Notes: generated by a model not told the origin, from the sequence alone. A stretch of DNA of 64,000 nt from Streptomyces agglomeratus (GCF_001746415.1 NZ_MEHJ01000001.1:7570501-7634500), one strand, 5' to 3'; numbered from the stretch's first letter, positions 18,257-27,583 are shown. Translations and numbers: made by a program.

Positions 18257-18454
18257 ATGCGCTACGAGATCCGCGTCGAAGGACACATGTCGGAGCCGCT
18301 GACCAGCGCCTTTCCAGAGCTGGAGCACGTGGTGATGTCCGGTCAGACCATCATGTTCGGGGACGTCGTCGACGAGGCACACCTGTACGGACTGCTGGCC
18401 CGCTGCCAGTCTCTGGGGCTGCGGGTCCTGGAGATGCGCCAGCTGCCGGAGTGA
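18257..18454 (+). CDS. Small conserved-type hypothetical protein
   Basis: 65 residues (MRYEIRVEGHMSEPLTSAFP start) with GGGAGAG upstream. The predicted fold is a beta-alpha-beta (ELEHVVMSGQTIMFGDVVDE, then LYGLLARCQSLGLRVLEMRQ), reminiscent of a small ACT-like or regulatory fold. No catalytic residues or signal peptide. It follows the MFS gene by 156 bp. Confidence 0.65.
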   Translation: MRYEIRVEGHMSEPLTSAFPELEHVVMSGQTIMFGDVVDEAHLYGLLARCQSLGLRVLEMRQLPE

Positions 18455-18555
18455 CGTGACGACGTGACCACCGGGGCGCGGCGGCATGCCGTTCCCGCCC
18501 CACGCACACCGTGGGGCGGGGACGGCGAACGGGGCGGACACGGCGCCCCGGACGG

Positions 18556-19968
18556 TCAGAGGCTCTTGGCGCGGATCCTGCCCGAGCGAACGGCGGAACG
18601 CAGCGCCTCGTAGTCCCGCTCGTTGCGGTCGGCGTAGGACTGGGCGAACGTGGTGAGCGCCCGGTCGAAGCGGTCGCTTCCGCCCAGGTAGGCGGCGATG
18701 GCGACGGGGTCCCCGGAGCGGGCATGGGCCCGCGCCAGGCAGGCCCCGCACAGCTGCCCGAACAGGCGCAGCAGGCCGGAATCCATGGTGTCCGGACGGG
18801 CGATGCCCTTCCAGTCCCGCAGCTGGCGCACGTAGAAGTCCCTGGCCTGCCCGTCGAGGCCCACCCCGTGGGTCCAGCCCAGGAAGATGTCGCTGGTGGT
18901 CTGGATCAGCCGCTGCCCCGCCACCACCCGGCGTCCCTGGTTGTCGTAGCGGTCGCCGTCCGTGTGCTCCGCGAGCACCGACTCCTGAGCCTCCTTGGCC
19001 TGGAGCAGCAGGGGATCGTCGTCGTCCCTGCCGAGCAGCAGCAGGATCCAGCAGCGCGTTCCGACGCTGCCGACGCCCACCACCTTCCGGGCCACGTCGG
19101 CCAAGTGGTACTGGCGCAACAGGTGCCGGCGCTCGGACGACAGGTTCGCCGCGTAACCGTCCAGGAGGGCTTCGACACGTCCCTGTTCGCCCTGGCCATG
19201 GGAGGCATCGGTCACCAGGTCCCGCAGCGGAGTGACCAGCGGGGGGTCCGGAGCGATCCGCCGGCCCTCCGCGGTGTCGCGCGTGAGCTGTGCGAACGCC
19301 TGGAGGTGCGTGCGCGTACGGGCCCGTGCCGTCGCGTCGGCGGTGCGGCGCCTGGCCCTCTTGCCCATCGACGAGACCAGCAGTTCCCGCAGCCGGTCGG
19401 CGTCGTCCTGCGCGTACCAGACGTCCAGGGCACGCATGCCGGCGAACTCCCGCATCCGCTGCCGGTAGGCGTTCACACACGCGCCCACCGCGCTGTTCTG
19501 CTCCTTGACCGAGAAGCCGTTGGCCCGGCCCGCGATCGCGAAACTGGCTGCCAGCCGCTTGACGTCCCACTCGAACGGCCCGGCCATGGTCTCGTCGAAG
19601 TCATTGATGTCGAAGACCAGACGGCGTTCGGGCGAGGCCAGCAGCCGGAAGTTCAGGAGGTGGGCGTCGCCGCAGAGCTGCACCGTCAGGCCGGTGTCCG
19701 GCAGGGGGCCGAGGTCGTTCGCCATGATGGCCGCCGCGCCCCGGTAGAAGCGGAACGGGGACTCGATCATGCGTCCGTATCGGATGGGCACCAGCTCCGG
19801 CAGCCGTGCGGCCGACTGCCGCTCGATCACCAGCACGGGATCGGGCCGTGTCGTATCCGCTTCGAGCCGGCTGTGTGCCGAACGCGGGACACGCCTGCGC
19901 GCGTTCCTGCCGTACGCCGCCCTCTCGGCCGGTGACGGCCAGGCCGCCACGGCATGGGCAACAGTCAT
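18556..19968 (-). CDS. DUF2252 family protein
   Basis: 470 residues from the ATG (MTVAHAVAAWPSPAERAAYG) with GGGAGG 8 bp upstream. The family is recognised by MIESPFRFYRGAAAIMANDL, VQLCGDAHLLNFRLLASPER, and LVFDINDFDETMAGPFEWDV, the last two containing kinase-like catalytic-loop residues (GDxHxxNF and DFD). DUF2252 proteins belong to the aminoglycoside-phosphotransferase-like kinase superfamily; the substrate is unknown. It lies 42 bp downstream of the ion channel gene on the same strand, so they probably form an operon. Confidence 0.88.
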   Translation of the reverse strand: MTVAHAVAAWPSPAERAAYGRNARRRVPRSAHSRLEADTTRPDPVLVIERQSAARLPELVPIRYGRMIESPFRFYRGAAAIMANDLGPLPDTGLTVQLCGDAHLLNFRLLASPERRLVFDINDFDETMAGPFEWDVKRLAASFAIAGRANGFSVKEQNSAVGACVNAYRQRMREFAGMRALDVWYAQDDADRLRELLVSSMGKRARRRTADATARARTRTHLQAFAQLTRDTAEGRRIAPDPPLVTPLRDLVTDASHGQGEQGRVEALLDGYAANLSSERRHLLRQYHLADVARKVVGVGSVGTRCWILLLLGRDDDDPLLLQAKEAQESVLAEHTDGDRYDNQGRRVVAGQRLIQTTSDIFLGWTHGVGLDGQARDFYVRQLRDWKGIARPDTMDSGLLRLFGQLCGACLARAHARSGDPVAIAAYLGGSDRFDRALTTFAQSYADRNERDYEALRSAVRSGRIRAKSL

Positions 19969-20010
19969 GATCCACACCTCCCGGACCGCGGTCCTCGGGC
20001 CGGAGTTCCC

Positions 20011-20637
20011 TTACTCCGGCGGTGCCTCGCGGCCCTGTCGCCGCAGCGCCGCCTGTACCGTGCTCGCCAGGACGCGCGCGGCGACGCCCACCAGCAGCAG
20101 ACCGCCGGTCATCTGGACCATCGTCACCACTCGTCCCGTCTGGGAATCGGCGGTGATGTCGCCGAACCCGACGGTGGAGAAGGTGGTGAGCGTGAAGTAC
20201 AGCGCGTCCGTCCTGGTCAGGGGTTCGCTGAAGGACCCGGGGGCGGAACGCTCCAGCAAGTAGTAGGCGCAGGCGAAGAGCACCAGATACACCGCCAGAG
20301 TGGCGGCCAGGGCTTCGGCACCTCTGAGACGGGGATGGGGCGACCGTACGATGGCCCGCGCCTCCCATGTGAAGACGAGGACGACCGCCAGCAGACCGCA
20401 CACCAGAATGGCCCAGGTCGCGCTCGTCGTGCGCCCGTCCAGAGGCAGCAGGTAGTAAGCGGTCACCAGGCCCGCCGAGACGCTCAGCGCTCGGCCGACG
20501 GACGCCGCCGCGGCCCGCCGCCAGCGATGTGGGGCCCGCGGCGACCCGCCGGGGCCCGGCGGGACGGTCTCTGGTTCGTCCATGTCGGGTTCGTCCGTTC
20601 CGATGTGCCGTCGCACGTCTCCAGGCATCCACCTCAC
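20011..20637 (-). CDS. Potassium-channel-like (Ion_trans_2) membrane protein
   Basis: 208 residues with hydrophobic spans ALSVSAGLVTAYYLLPL, WAILVCGLLAVVLVFTW and LAATLAVYLVLFACAYYLL, then a pore loop with the selectivity filter TTFSTVGFGDIT and a final helix (VTMVQMTGGLLLVGVAARVL). TVGFGD matches potassium channels. No RCK/TrkA domain follows. The start is uncertain: GTG at 20637, ATG at 20628, or ATG at 20583. Confidence 0.85.
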   Translation of the reverse strand: MRWMPGDVRRHIGTDEPDMDEPETVPPGPGGSPRAPHRWRRAAAASVGRALSVSAGLVTAYYLLPLDGRTTSATWAILVCGLLAVVLVFTWEARAIVRSPHPRLRGAEALAATLAVYLVLFACAYYLLERSAPGSFSEPLTRTDALYFTLTTFSTVGFGDITADSQTGRVVTMVQMTGGLLLVGVAARVLASTVQAALRRQGREAPPE

Positions 20638-20998
20638 CGCCCGGGGCGGTGCGCGCGGATCACCCGCCGGGGGTGACCCCGGTCGCAGGCGCCGGGCCGG
20701 GCACTGGCCGGGCGGGACCCCCGCACGGCCGCGTCGGCGGCTCGCCCGTCCGGTTCGTGGGGTTCTTCGCCCGCCGGAAGTCCGGCGAGCGGCTGCCCGA
20801 ACGGCTGCCCGCGGTGCTGTACGTCCCCGCGGTGCTGTACGTCCTGGCCGACGGGGTGTGCCCGAGGAACCCGTTGCGGACCGTCGCCACGGCCGGTGGT
20901 CTCACCCGTCTCGGGTGAAGACCGCGAATCCTGGCCGGGGACAGGCTGGAAACGGCACAGAACGGCTGCCGGGCCGACGCCCGGGACGGAGGTAAACC
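20638..20998. other. Intergenic region between divergent genes
   Basis: Should hold promoters for the channel operon (left) and the SHOCT gene (right). A perfect direct repeat lies within it (20808-20844). No other structure seen. Confidence 0.4.
20808..20844. repeat. Tandem 18-bp repeat, two copies
   Basis: CCCGCGGTGCTGTACGTCC occurs at 20808-20826 and again at 20826-20844, sharing one base. It lies about 155-190 bp upstream of the SHOCT gene. Possible regulator binding sites; not coding. Confidence 0.6.
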
Positions 20999-21499
20999 AT
21001 GAACGAGCAGGTGCACCTCGCGTACGATTTTCCGCTGCTGAGCGTCTTCTGGACCATGCTCGTGTTCTTCCTGTGGATCGCGTGGTTCATCCTGCTCTTC
21101 CGGATCATCAGCGACATCTTCCGCGACGACACACTGAGCGGCTGGGCCAAGACCGGCTGGCTGGTCCTCGTCCTCGTCCTCCCCTTCCTGGGCGTGTTCG
21201 TCTACGTGATCACCCGGGGCAGGAACATGGGCCGCCGGGAGATGGCGCAGGCGCGAGCCAGGCAGGACGCCTTGGACGACTACATCCGCGAGACGGCCAT
21301 GGGCGGCCATGGCGGGCGCACCAGCGTCGACGAACTCGCCAGGCTCTCGGAGATCCGCTCTCGGGGCGACATCACGGACGAGGAGTTCCGCCGGGCGAAG
21401 GAACTCGTCCTGAGCGGCTCATGGGCGTCGGAACGGGCGGGTGGCTCACCTTCCACGGCCGAAGGCGCCGCACGAGACCGAAGCGAGACAGCGACATGA
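20999..21499 (+). CDS. Membrane protein with PLDc_N and SHOCT domains
   Basis: 166 residues; ATG preceded by GGAGG. Two N-terminal membrane spans (VFWTMLVFFLWIAWFILLF and TGWLVLVLVLPFLGVFVYVI) form a PLDc_N-type domain, and the C-terminal SHOCT motif is visible in LARLSEIRSRGDITDEEFRR. SHOCT modules promote oligomerisation; the combination is common in actinobacterial stress-envelope proteins. Soluble parts are strongly charged. The downstream lipid-kinase-like gene starts 62 bp later and may be cotranscribed. Confidence 0.85.
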   Translation: MNEQVHLAYDFPLLSVFWTMLVFFLWIAWFILLFRIISDIFRDDTLSGWAKTGWLVLVLVLPFLGVFVYVITRGRNMGRREMAQARARQDALDDYIRETAMGGHGGRTSVDELARLSEIRSRGDITDEEFRRAKELVLSGSWASERAGGSPSTAEGAARDRSETAT

Positions 21500-21561
21500 C
21501 ATCGCTTGTGAACCAGCGGTGAACGCCGCGAACACCAAGCCGCGGAACGGAGATGTGGCGG

Positions 21562-22959
21562 ATGGGCCGACATCGCACTGAGGCGGGCGAGCCGACCGGA
21601 CGCTCCACGGCGACCGGCGGCAAAGGCCCTGCGGGGTGGGCGCGCCTGGCTCTGCTCGCCCTGCTGGCCAGCGTGCTGGTGGCGCTCATCAGCGCCGGCC
21701 TGCGGAGCGTGTTCTGGGTGCTGGCCGGCCTCGCCGGACTGGCGCTCGCCGCCGTCGGAGTCTGGTGGGCTCTGGCCCACACCGGCGTGCTCAGGGTGGC
21801 AGGACTGGCCCTGTCCGTGATCGCACCGGTCACGGTCCTGGCCCTGTACGCCACCGCCGACATGCTCGTACCGGCTCTGTGCTCCCTGGCACTGTGGATG
21901 ATGGCGGTGGTGGCGGCCCGCAACGCCATCGCGCGGGAACCCGCCGCCTCCCGCCGCGAGCCCGAGCCCGCCGAGGCCCCCCGCCACCCCTGGATCCTCA
22001 TGAACCCGCACTCGGGAGGCGGCAAGGTGGAACGCTTCCACCTGGTGGACAAGGCGCGGGCAGCGGGCGCCCAGGTCGTCATGCTCGGAACCGGCAACCG
22101 GGACGCCGCCGAACTGGCCCGCCAGGCCGCGGCCGAGGGAGCCGACCTGCTGGCCGTAGCGGGTGGAGACGGTACCCAGGCGCTGGTGGCCGAGGTGGCG
22201 GCGAAGCACGACCTGCCCTTCATGGTGATTCCAGCAGGCACCCGCAACCACTTCGCCCTCGACCTCGGTCTCGACCGCGACGACCCGGCCGCGAGCCTCG
22301 ACGCCCTCACCGACGGCCTCGAACTCCGCGTCGACCTCGGGTTCGCCGCCGACCGGGTGTTCGTGAACAACGCCTCGTTCGGGACGTACGCGGCCGTCGT
22401 CGGTGACCCCGCCTACCGCGGCGAAAAGGTGCAGACGGCCCTCCAGGCGTTGCCCGGACTGCTCACGGGTCCCGATGCGCCGACGCTGAGGATGCGGGCC
22501 GGCACCACGCACGCCGACGGGCTGCAAGCGCTGCTCATCAGCAACAACCCGTACCAGCGAGCCGTCGACCTGGCCCACCCCGGGCGCAGGGAAAGGCTGG
22601 ACTCGGGTCTCCTCGGTGTGGTCTGCGTGCGCGTCGCCAACACAGCCCAAGCGGCACGCATGGTACGCGGCTCCCGTTCCGGCAGCCTTCTGCGGCTCAC
22701 AGCGGAGACGGTGGTCGTCGAAGCGGACACGGCCACTGTCCCGGCCGGCATCGACGGCGAACACGTACTGCTGCGGGCGCCCGTGGTGTGCCGGACCGCC
22801 CCCGGGGCGCTGCGAGTCCGAGTGCCACGCAACCGCCCGAAGGCGCCGCTGAGCAGACCGGCCGCCGACTGGCCCCGCGTCGCTCGGCTCGCGCTGGGTC
22901 CGCGGGTACGGGTCGCTGAGGTGTCGAGCAGCGGCATGACCGCCCCACCGCGCTCTTGA
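21562..22959 (+). CDS. Diacylglycerol/sphingosine kinase-family protein with N-terminal membrane spans
   Basis: 465 residues from the ATG 9 bp after GGAG (an ATG three codons earlier abuts that site). About three to four hydrophobic spans occupy residues 25-120. The lipid-kinase catalytic domain follows: WILMNPHSGGGKVERF, LLAVAGGDGTQALVAEVAAK (GGDGT nucleotide loop), MVIPAGTRNHFALDLGLDRD. It probably phosphorylates a lipid headgroup at the membrane. Membrane-fused versions are less usual than the soluble YegS/DgkB type. Confidence 0.87.
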   Translation: MGRHRTEAGEPTGRSTATGGKGPAGWARLALLALLASVLVALISAGLRSVFWVLAGLAGLALAAVGVWWALAHTGVLRVAGLALSVIAPVTVLALYATADMLVPALCSLALWMMAVVAARNAIAREPAASRREPEPAEAPRHPWILMNPHSGGGKVERFHLVDKARAAGAQVVMLGTGNRDAAELARQAAAEGADLLAVAGGDGTQALVAEVAAKHDLPFMVIPAGTRNHFALDLGLDRDDPAASLDALTDGLELRVDLGFAADRVFVNNASFGTYAAVVGDPAYRGEKVQTALQALPGLLTGPDAPTLRMRAGTTHADGLQALLISNNPYQRAVDLAHPGRRERLDSGLLGVVCVRVANTAQAARMVRGSRSGSLLRLTAETVVVEADTATVPAGIDGEHVLLRAPVVCRTAPGALRVRVPRNRPKAPLSRPAADWPRVARLALGPRVRVAEVSSSGMTAPPRS

Positions 22960-23163
22960 CACGGGGAGTCCCCGGCCAGGCGCGGCGCCGGTCGATGTCG
23001 CGGAGAGCCGCCCCGTCGCCTCGGGCCGACCTGTGCCGTTTGCGCAGCGGCGGAGAACGCGGTCGGGGCGGCGTACGCCGCCGTGGTGTCGGAGTACGCC
23101 GCCCGGGGAGTGGGACCAGCGACGGCCGCGGCCCCCCTCGGCTGCCGACCGGTCCTTTTCCCG

Positions 23164-23955
23164 CTACTTCGGGTCGCGGATGAACAGTGACTTGGACCAG
23201 AAGTAGCCGAGCACGGCCAGTCCCAGGCACCAGGCGACGGCCAGCCATCCGTTGTGGCCGATCTCCGTGCCGAGCAGCAGGCCCCGCAGGGTCTCGATGG
23301 CGGGCGTGAACGGCTGGTACTCGGCGATGGGCTGGAACCAGCCGGGCATGGAGTCGACCGGGGTGAAGGCGCTGGACAGGAGCGGCAGCAGGATCAGCGG
23401 CATCGCGTTGTTGCTGGCCGCTTCGGCGTTCGGGCTGATCAGACCCATGCCGACCGCGATCCAGGTGAGCGCCAGGGCGAAGAGCACGAGCAGCCCGAAC
23501 GCCGCCAGCCACTCCAGGGCGGTTGCATCCGTGGACCGGAAGCCGATGGCCACCGCGACGGCGCCCACCAGGACCACGCTGGCGACCGACTGGAGGACGC
23601 TCCCGACGACGTGCCCGACCAGTACCGCAGGGCGGTGGATCGCCATCGTCCGGAAGCGGGCGATGATGCCCTCGGTCATGTCGTTGGAGACGGAGACCGC
23701 GGTTCCGATCGTGGTGCTGCCGATGGTCATCAGCAGCAAGCCCGGGACGACGTACGCGATGTACGCGGAGCGGTCCGCCCCGCCGCCGCCGATGCCCGCG
23801 CTCATCGCGTCGCCGAAGATGTAGACGAAGAGCAGCAGCAGCATGATCGGTGTGAGCAGCAGATTGAGCGTCAGGGACGGGTAGCGCCGGGCGTGCAGGA
23901 GGTTGCGGCGCAGCATGGTGGACGAGTCGCGCATCGCGAGGGAGAGGGTGCTCAT
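23164..23955 (-). CDS. ABC-2 type permease (DrrB-like)
   Basis: 263 residues, six predicted spans, starting MSTLSLAMRDSSTMLRRNLL. The ABC-2 signature is visible in YVVPGLLLMTIGSTTIGTAV, NDMTEGIIARFRTMAIHRPA and ALALTWIAVGMGLISPNAEA. It forms the membrane part of an exporter with the ATPase encoded just upstream, whose stop overlaps this start (ATGA). It ends the operon that begins with the RHH gene at 26461. Confidence 0.9.
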   Translation of the reverse strand: MSTLSLAMRDSSTMLRRNLLHARRYPSLTLNLLLTPIMLLLLFVYIFGDAMSAGIGGGGADRSAYIAYVVPGLLLMTIGSTTIGTAVSVSNDMTEGIIARFRTMAIHRPAVLVGHVVGSVLQSVASVVLVGAVAVAIGFRSTDATALEWLAAFGLLVLFALALTWIAVGMGLISPNAEAASNNAMPLILLPLLSSAFTPVDSMPGWFQPIAEYQPFTPAIETLRGLLLGTEIGHNGWLAVAWCLGLAVLGYFWSKSLFIRDPK

Positions 23956-24945
23956 CGGACGGTCTCCTTGGGCTGGCTGGGGACGCTGGAGCCGGTGAGG
24001 GCGAAGAACACGTCGTCGAGGTCGGGGGTGTGGACGGTCAGCTCGTCGCCTCGATGCCGGCCGAGTCCAGCCGGTCGAGGATGGAGCGCAGTTCGCGCTG
24101 GCTGCCGTCGCTGGGGATCTGTAGCGCGAGTGCCTCGTCGTCGCGGGTGACCTCGCGGAGCGCGGAGGCGGCGCTCGGTAGGCGGCCGGGTCGGAGAAGC
24201 GCAGCCGCACGTGTCCGCCGGGGATGAGCCGCTTCAGCTCCTCGGCTGTGCCCTGGGCGGCGATCTGCCGTCGTTGAGCACGGCGATACGGTCGGCGAGT
24301 TCGTCGGCTCTCCAGGTACTGGGTGGTGAGGAAGACGGTGACGCCGCCCGTGACGAGTTCGCGGATGATCTGCCACATGTTGTGGCGGCTGCGGGGGTCG
24401 AGGCCGGTGGTGGGTTCGTCGAGGAAGATGATCCGCGGGTTGCCGACCAGCGTCATCGCGATGTCCAGGCGGCGCTTCATGCCGCCGGAGTAGGTGGAGG
24501 CGGGCTTCTTAGCCGCCTCGACCAGATCGAAGCGCTCCAGCAGTTCGGCCGCGACCCGCCGCCCCTCGCGCTTGGACAGGTGGTGCAGGTCCGCCATGAG
24601 GAGCATGTTCTCCTCGCCGGTGATCAGACCGTCGACCGCGGAGAACTGACCGGTGACACCGATCGCGGAACGCACCCCGTCGGGTGACGTGGTGACGTCG
24701 TGGCCCGCGACCTGGGCCTGACCGCCGTCGGCGGAGATGAGCGTGGAGAGGATCTTCACGGCGGTTGTCTTGCCGGCGCCGTTCGGTCCGAGCAGCGCGA
24801 ACACGGTCCCGGCCGGGATGTGCAGATCGATGCCGTCGAGGACGGTCTTGTCGCCGTACGACTTGCGCAGACCGTTGGCGGAGACGGCGGCGGGCGACTG
24901 CGTACCGTCACCCTTGCTGGACGTGGGCATGACAGATGAAGGCAT
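23952..24945 (-). pseudogene. ABC transporter ATP-binding protein (DrrA-like), with several small deletions
   Basis: The first 220 residues are intact: Walker A FALLGPNGAGKTTAVKIL, Q-loop GVTGQFSAVDGLITGEENML, signature STYSGGMKRRLDIAMTLVGN, Walker B RIIFLDEPTTGLD and H-loop FLTTQYLE. Then the frame slips at about 24310 (2 bases lost), 24266, 24175 and 24049 (1 base each). The expected C-terminal DrrA-type region is spread over three frames (LREVTRDDEALALQIPSDGS in one, DELTVHTPDLDDVFFALTG in another). The final frame ends in a TGA overlapping the permease ATG, showing the original gene limits. GGAGGG precedes the start. Non-functional as read, but the deletion-only pattern also fits base-calling error. 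Confidence 0.85.
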
Positions 24946-25011
24946 GTGGCCCTCCGGTTCAAAGGCTCAAGTGGCTGGGGGAATGGGTGAGTTGTGACCG
25001 GTTCCTCTGGG

Positions 25012-25860
25012 TCAGACCTTGGCACGCCGGACGTCGATGTTGCCGTACCGGGTGCGGGCGCGGACCTTGACGGTGTCCTCGGTCTGCTCCGGTGTCTCGG
25101 ACGCGGTGAGCGTGTTGCGCACCTGGCCGGAGCCCGAGCTGACGTCGAGCCAGGCGGCCGTGCCTTCGCGGACGCCGACCTCGATGGCGCCGTACGAGGT
25201 CTCCAACTGGATGGTGCCGCGGGCTACTTCGCTCACGCGCAGTGTGCCGTGGGCGGTGGTGGCGATGACCGAGTCCTCGGCGCGCCGGATCTCGATGTCA
25301 CCGTTGGAGCCGCTCACCCGCAGCTCGCCGGTCGCGGCGCCGACGGTCGTGGTGCCGTGCGAGTTCTTCAGTACGGCGGGACCGTCGACGAGGCCGACGC
25401 GCAGGCTGCCGGAGCTGGTGGTGATCTCGGCTGTGCCCTCGACCCGGTCGACGGTGATCGAGCCGTGCGACGCGGTCAGCTTCAGGGGGCCGGTCGTGTC
25501 GAGGCGCACGTCGCCGGACGAGGTCTTCACGCGGACCTCGCCGAGCCGGCCCTCGCCGAGTACCTGGGCCCAGGCGCCGGTCATGTCGACACGCGAGCCC
25601 GTGGGCAGTTCGACCGTCACGTCGACGGTGCCGGTGCGGCCGAGGCCGAGCAGATTGGCCTTGGGCGTCCTGACGGTCAGTACGCCGCTCGCACATGTGA
25701 CTTCGGTCTGGTCGGCGGCCCGTACGTCCAGGTCCCGCTTCGGGTCACGGGGGCGTACCTCGACGACGGTGTCGAGACGGTCGCCCGCGGTGAACTGAAT
25801 GGAACCGGCCTCCACGTGCGCCGTGGCCGAGATCGGTTCGGGAGTGTCGAAAGAAGGCAT
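25012..25860 (-). CDS. DUF4097 beta-strand repeat protein
   Basis: 282 residues with repeated 18-22-residue strands (VRVKTSSGDVRLDTTGPLKL, LTASHGSITVDRVEGTAEIT, SLRVGLVDGPAVLKNSHGTT) forming a predicted right-handed beta-helix, typical of DUF4097/DUF4098. No signal peptide or membrane span, so it is probably cytoplasmic. It lies between the RHH gene and the ABC genes in one operon, an arrangement common in Streptomyces. It may act as an assembly or sensory partner of the exporter; function unknown. Confidence 0.9.
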   Translation of the reverse strand: MPSFDTPEPISATAHVEAGSIQFTAGDRLDTVVEVRPRDPKRDLDVRAADQTEVTCASGVLTVRTPKANLLGLGRTGTVDVTVELPTGSRVDMTGAWAQVLGEGRLGEVRVKTSSGDVRLDTTGPLKLTASHGSITVDRVEGTAEITTSSGSLRVGLVDGPAVLKNSHGTTTVGAATGELRVSGSNGDIEIRRAEDSVIATTAHGTLRVSEVARGTIQLETSYGAIEVGVREGTAAWLDVSSGSGQVRNTLTASETPEQTEDTVKVRARTRYGNIDVRRAKV

Positions 25861-25942
25861 GGCTGTCCCGTCCTCTTGGGTCTTCTGGACGTCCCCGCTG
25901 GTGGGACGTGGTGTGGGTGGAGTGGTGCGGGCGGCGGCGCGG

Positions 25943-26461
25943 CTAGCGCACCCAGCCTGTGAAGCTCTGTCCGACGGTCCGGGCCTTCTCCGTCGTACGC
26001 GGCCCGGCGCCGCCGTCGACCGCGGCCGACACGGCGCGTACCAGCCACGCGTTGACCGACAGGCCCTCGCGGCTCGCGGCCTCCTCGGCGCGGGCCTTGA
26101 GGTGGGCGGGCATCCGCAGGTTGACGCGGGCGGTGCCGCCCTCGTCGCCGTCGGTCGGGGCCGGGGTCTTCACCGCTTCGGCCTGCGCCGCCGGCTCTGC
26201 TGGGGCGCCGCCGTCGGTGGGCGGTGGTGTCACCACGAAGTCGGGCTCCAGCCCCCGCAGTCGTACGTCGACCGAGCCGGGAGCGAGGTCGCGGGTGATC
26301 TCGGCTGCCGCGGCGGAAAGCACGTTGAGCATGGTCAGCCGGGTCGCCGACTCCAGGGGAGCGGTGAGTCTCTCGGCCAGCGCGCGGGCTTCGTCGCCGC
26401 CGGCTTCGGCTGCCACCGCAAGTTCGCGGCGGAGGGTTTCGACGTACGGGGTGAGGTCCAT
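25943..26461 (-). CDS. HicB-like / ribbon-helix-helix regulator
   Basis: 172 residues. The C-terminal third has the RHH fold: ARVNLRMPAHLKARAEEAAS then REGLSVNAWLVRAVSAAVDG, where the first strand contacts DNA. The N-terminal 75 residues are helical (MDLTPYVETLRRELAVAAEA). No HicA-like toxin gene lies beside it, so it is a regulator of this operon rather than part of a classical toxin-antitoxin pair. Three 11-bp repeats cover its start codon and upstream region, strongly suggesting autorepression. DUF4097 and ABC genes follow. Confidence 0.85.
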   Translation of the reverse strand: MDLTPYVETLRRELAVAAEAGGDEARALAERLTAPLESATRLTMLNVLSAAAAEITRDLAPGSVDVRLRGLEPDFVVTPPPTDGGAPAEPAAQAEAVKTPAPTDGDEGGTARVNLRMPAHLKARAEEAASREGLSVNAWLVRAVSAAVDGGAGPRTTEKARTVGQSFTGWVR

Positions 26462-26491
26462 GACGCCATCATGGCACCATTATGGCGCCAT
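26460..26491. promoter_or_regulatory. Three tandem 11-bp palindromic repeats (RHH operator candidate)
   Basis: ATGACGCCAT (26460-26469), ATGGCACCAT (26471-26480) and ATGGCGCCAT (26482-26491) repeat with exactly 11-bp periodicity. The last is a perfect palindrome. The first overlaps the start codon of the RHH gene. RHH dimers of the Arc/CopG class bind such tandem sites cooperatively on one DNA face. Confidence 0.75.
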
Positions 26492-26803
26492 GTGCAAGCC
26501 ATGTGGGCTCGGCTTTAAGTCGGCTGCTGAAGAAATCGCTCTGACCTGCGGAAATGTAATGGCGCCCGAGGGGTGGTACCGGTGCCACGCGCGCTCATGC
26601 GCCGTTAGCTGCACGACTTGGCACCCCGGCGGCACCGCGTGGCACCAGCACGTGCCAGCAGGCGCCAGCAGGAACCGAACCGACGCAATGGCACCCGCAT
26701 GTCGAGTCCTGCGGTCGGCCGAATCCGCTACCCGACCCGGTCAGCCGAGAGCGGTCGGCGCACCCATGGCCACGACCAGGTGGCTCTCGGGCGAGACTGT
26801 GGC
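26492..26803. other. Intergenic region rich in GGCACC/GGTGCC
   Basis: Between the divergent RHH operon and the N-acetyltransferase gene. Several GGCACC or GGTGCC hexamers occur at about 26580-26690, echoing the core of the 11-bp operator. Promoters for both sides must be here; no -10/-35 pair is clear. Confidence 0.35.
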
Positions 26804-27583
26804 ATGGACACCACTCAAGTCGATTCCTATCTCGGCCGCATCGGCGCGGCACGGCCCGAACGCCCGACCCTGGAGGCGTTGCGGGAGCTTCACCTGCGGC
26901 ATCTGCACTCCGTCCCCTTCGAGAACGTCTCCATCCATCTCGGCGAGGACATCGTGCTGGAGGAGAAGGCGCTGTTCGACAAGATCGTCGCGTCTCGCCG
27001 GGGAGGCTTCTGCTATGAAGCCAACGGCGTCTTCGCCTCCCTGCTGACCGCATTGGGCTTCGACGTTCAGCTGCTGGAGGCCCGCGTGCTCGGCGCCGGG
27101 CAGCCCGGTATTCCGTACGATCACTTGGCGCTTCGCGTCACCACGGCCGACAGCACCGCTTCCTGGCTCGTCGACGTGGGTTTCGGCGATCACAGCCACT
27201 ACCCGCTCGACCTGACCGTACGCGGTGACCAGGCCGAGCCGGGTGGGGTCTTCCGCATCGCCGAAGCGCCGTACGGAGACCTGGACGTCTTCAGGAACGG
27301 CGATCCCGCGTTCCGGCTGAACCTGCGTCCGCGTGTGCTTGCCGACTTCAGGGCGGGCTGCTGGTGGCACAGCACCTCGCCCCAGTCGAAGTTCACGCGG
27401 TCCCTGGTCTGCTCCCGGCTCACGTCCGAGGGGCGCATCACCCTGACCGGCCGCAAACTGGTGACCACGGTCTCCGGGAGCCGTCACGAGCGGGAACTGA
27501 CCACGGAGGCGGAAGTGCTCGCCGCCTACCGCGAACACTTCGACATCGCCCTCGACCGCACTCCTGAGCCGCCGCTGTCCTGA
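26804..27583 (+). CDS. Arylamine N-acetyltransferase
   Basis: 259 residues. Catalytic triad motifs are present: Cys in SRRGGFCYEANGVFASLL (near residue 71), His in PYDHLALRV (near residue 109) and Asp in WLVDVGFGDHSHYPL (near residue 126). The enzyme transfers acetyl from acetyl-CoA to arylamines or hydrazines, and in actinomycetes also serves amide synthesis on aromatic amines. The N-terminus SYLGRIGAARPERPTLEALR, then LHLRHLHSVPFENVSIHLG is typical. Stand-alone gene. Confidence 0.93.
   Translation: MDTTQVDSYLGRIGAARPERPTLEALRELHLRHLHSVPFENVSIHLGEDIVLEEKALFDKIVASRRGGFCYEANGVFASLLTALGFDVQLLEARVLGAGQPGIPYDHLALRVTTADSTASWLVDVGFGDHSHYPLDLTVRGDQAEPGGVFRIAEAPYGDLDVFRNGDPAFRLNLRPRVLADFRAGCWWHSTSPQSKFTRSLVCSRLTSEGRITLTGRKLVTTVSGSRHERELTTEAEVLAAYREHFDIALDRTPEPPLS

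Noticed and set aside
25943..26461. HicAB toxin-antitoxin system
   Set aside because: No HicA-like small toxin gene lies next to the RHH gene; the neighbours are DUF4097 and ABC exporter genes.
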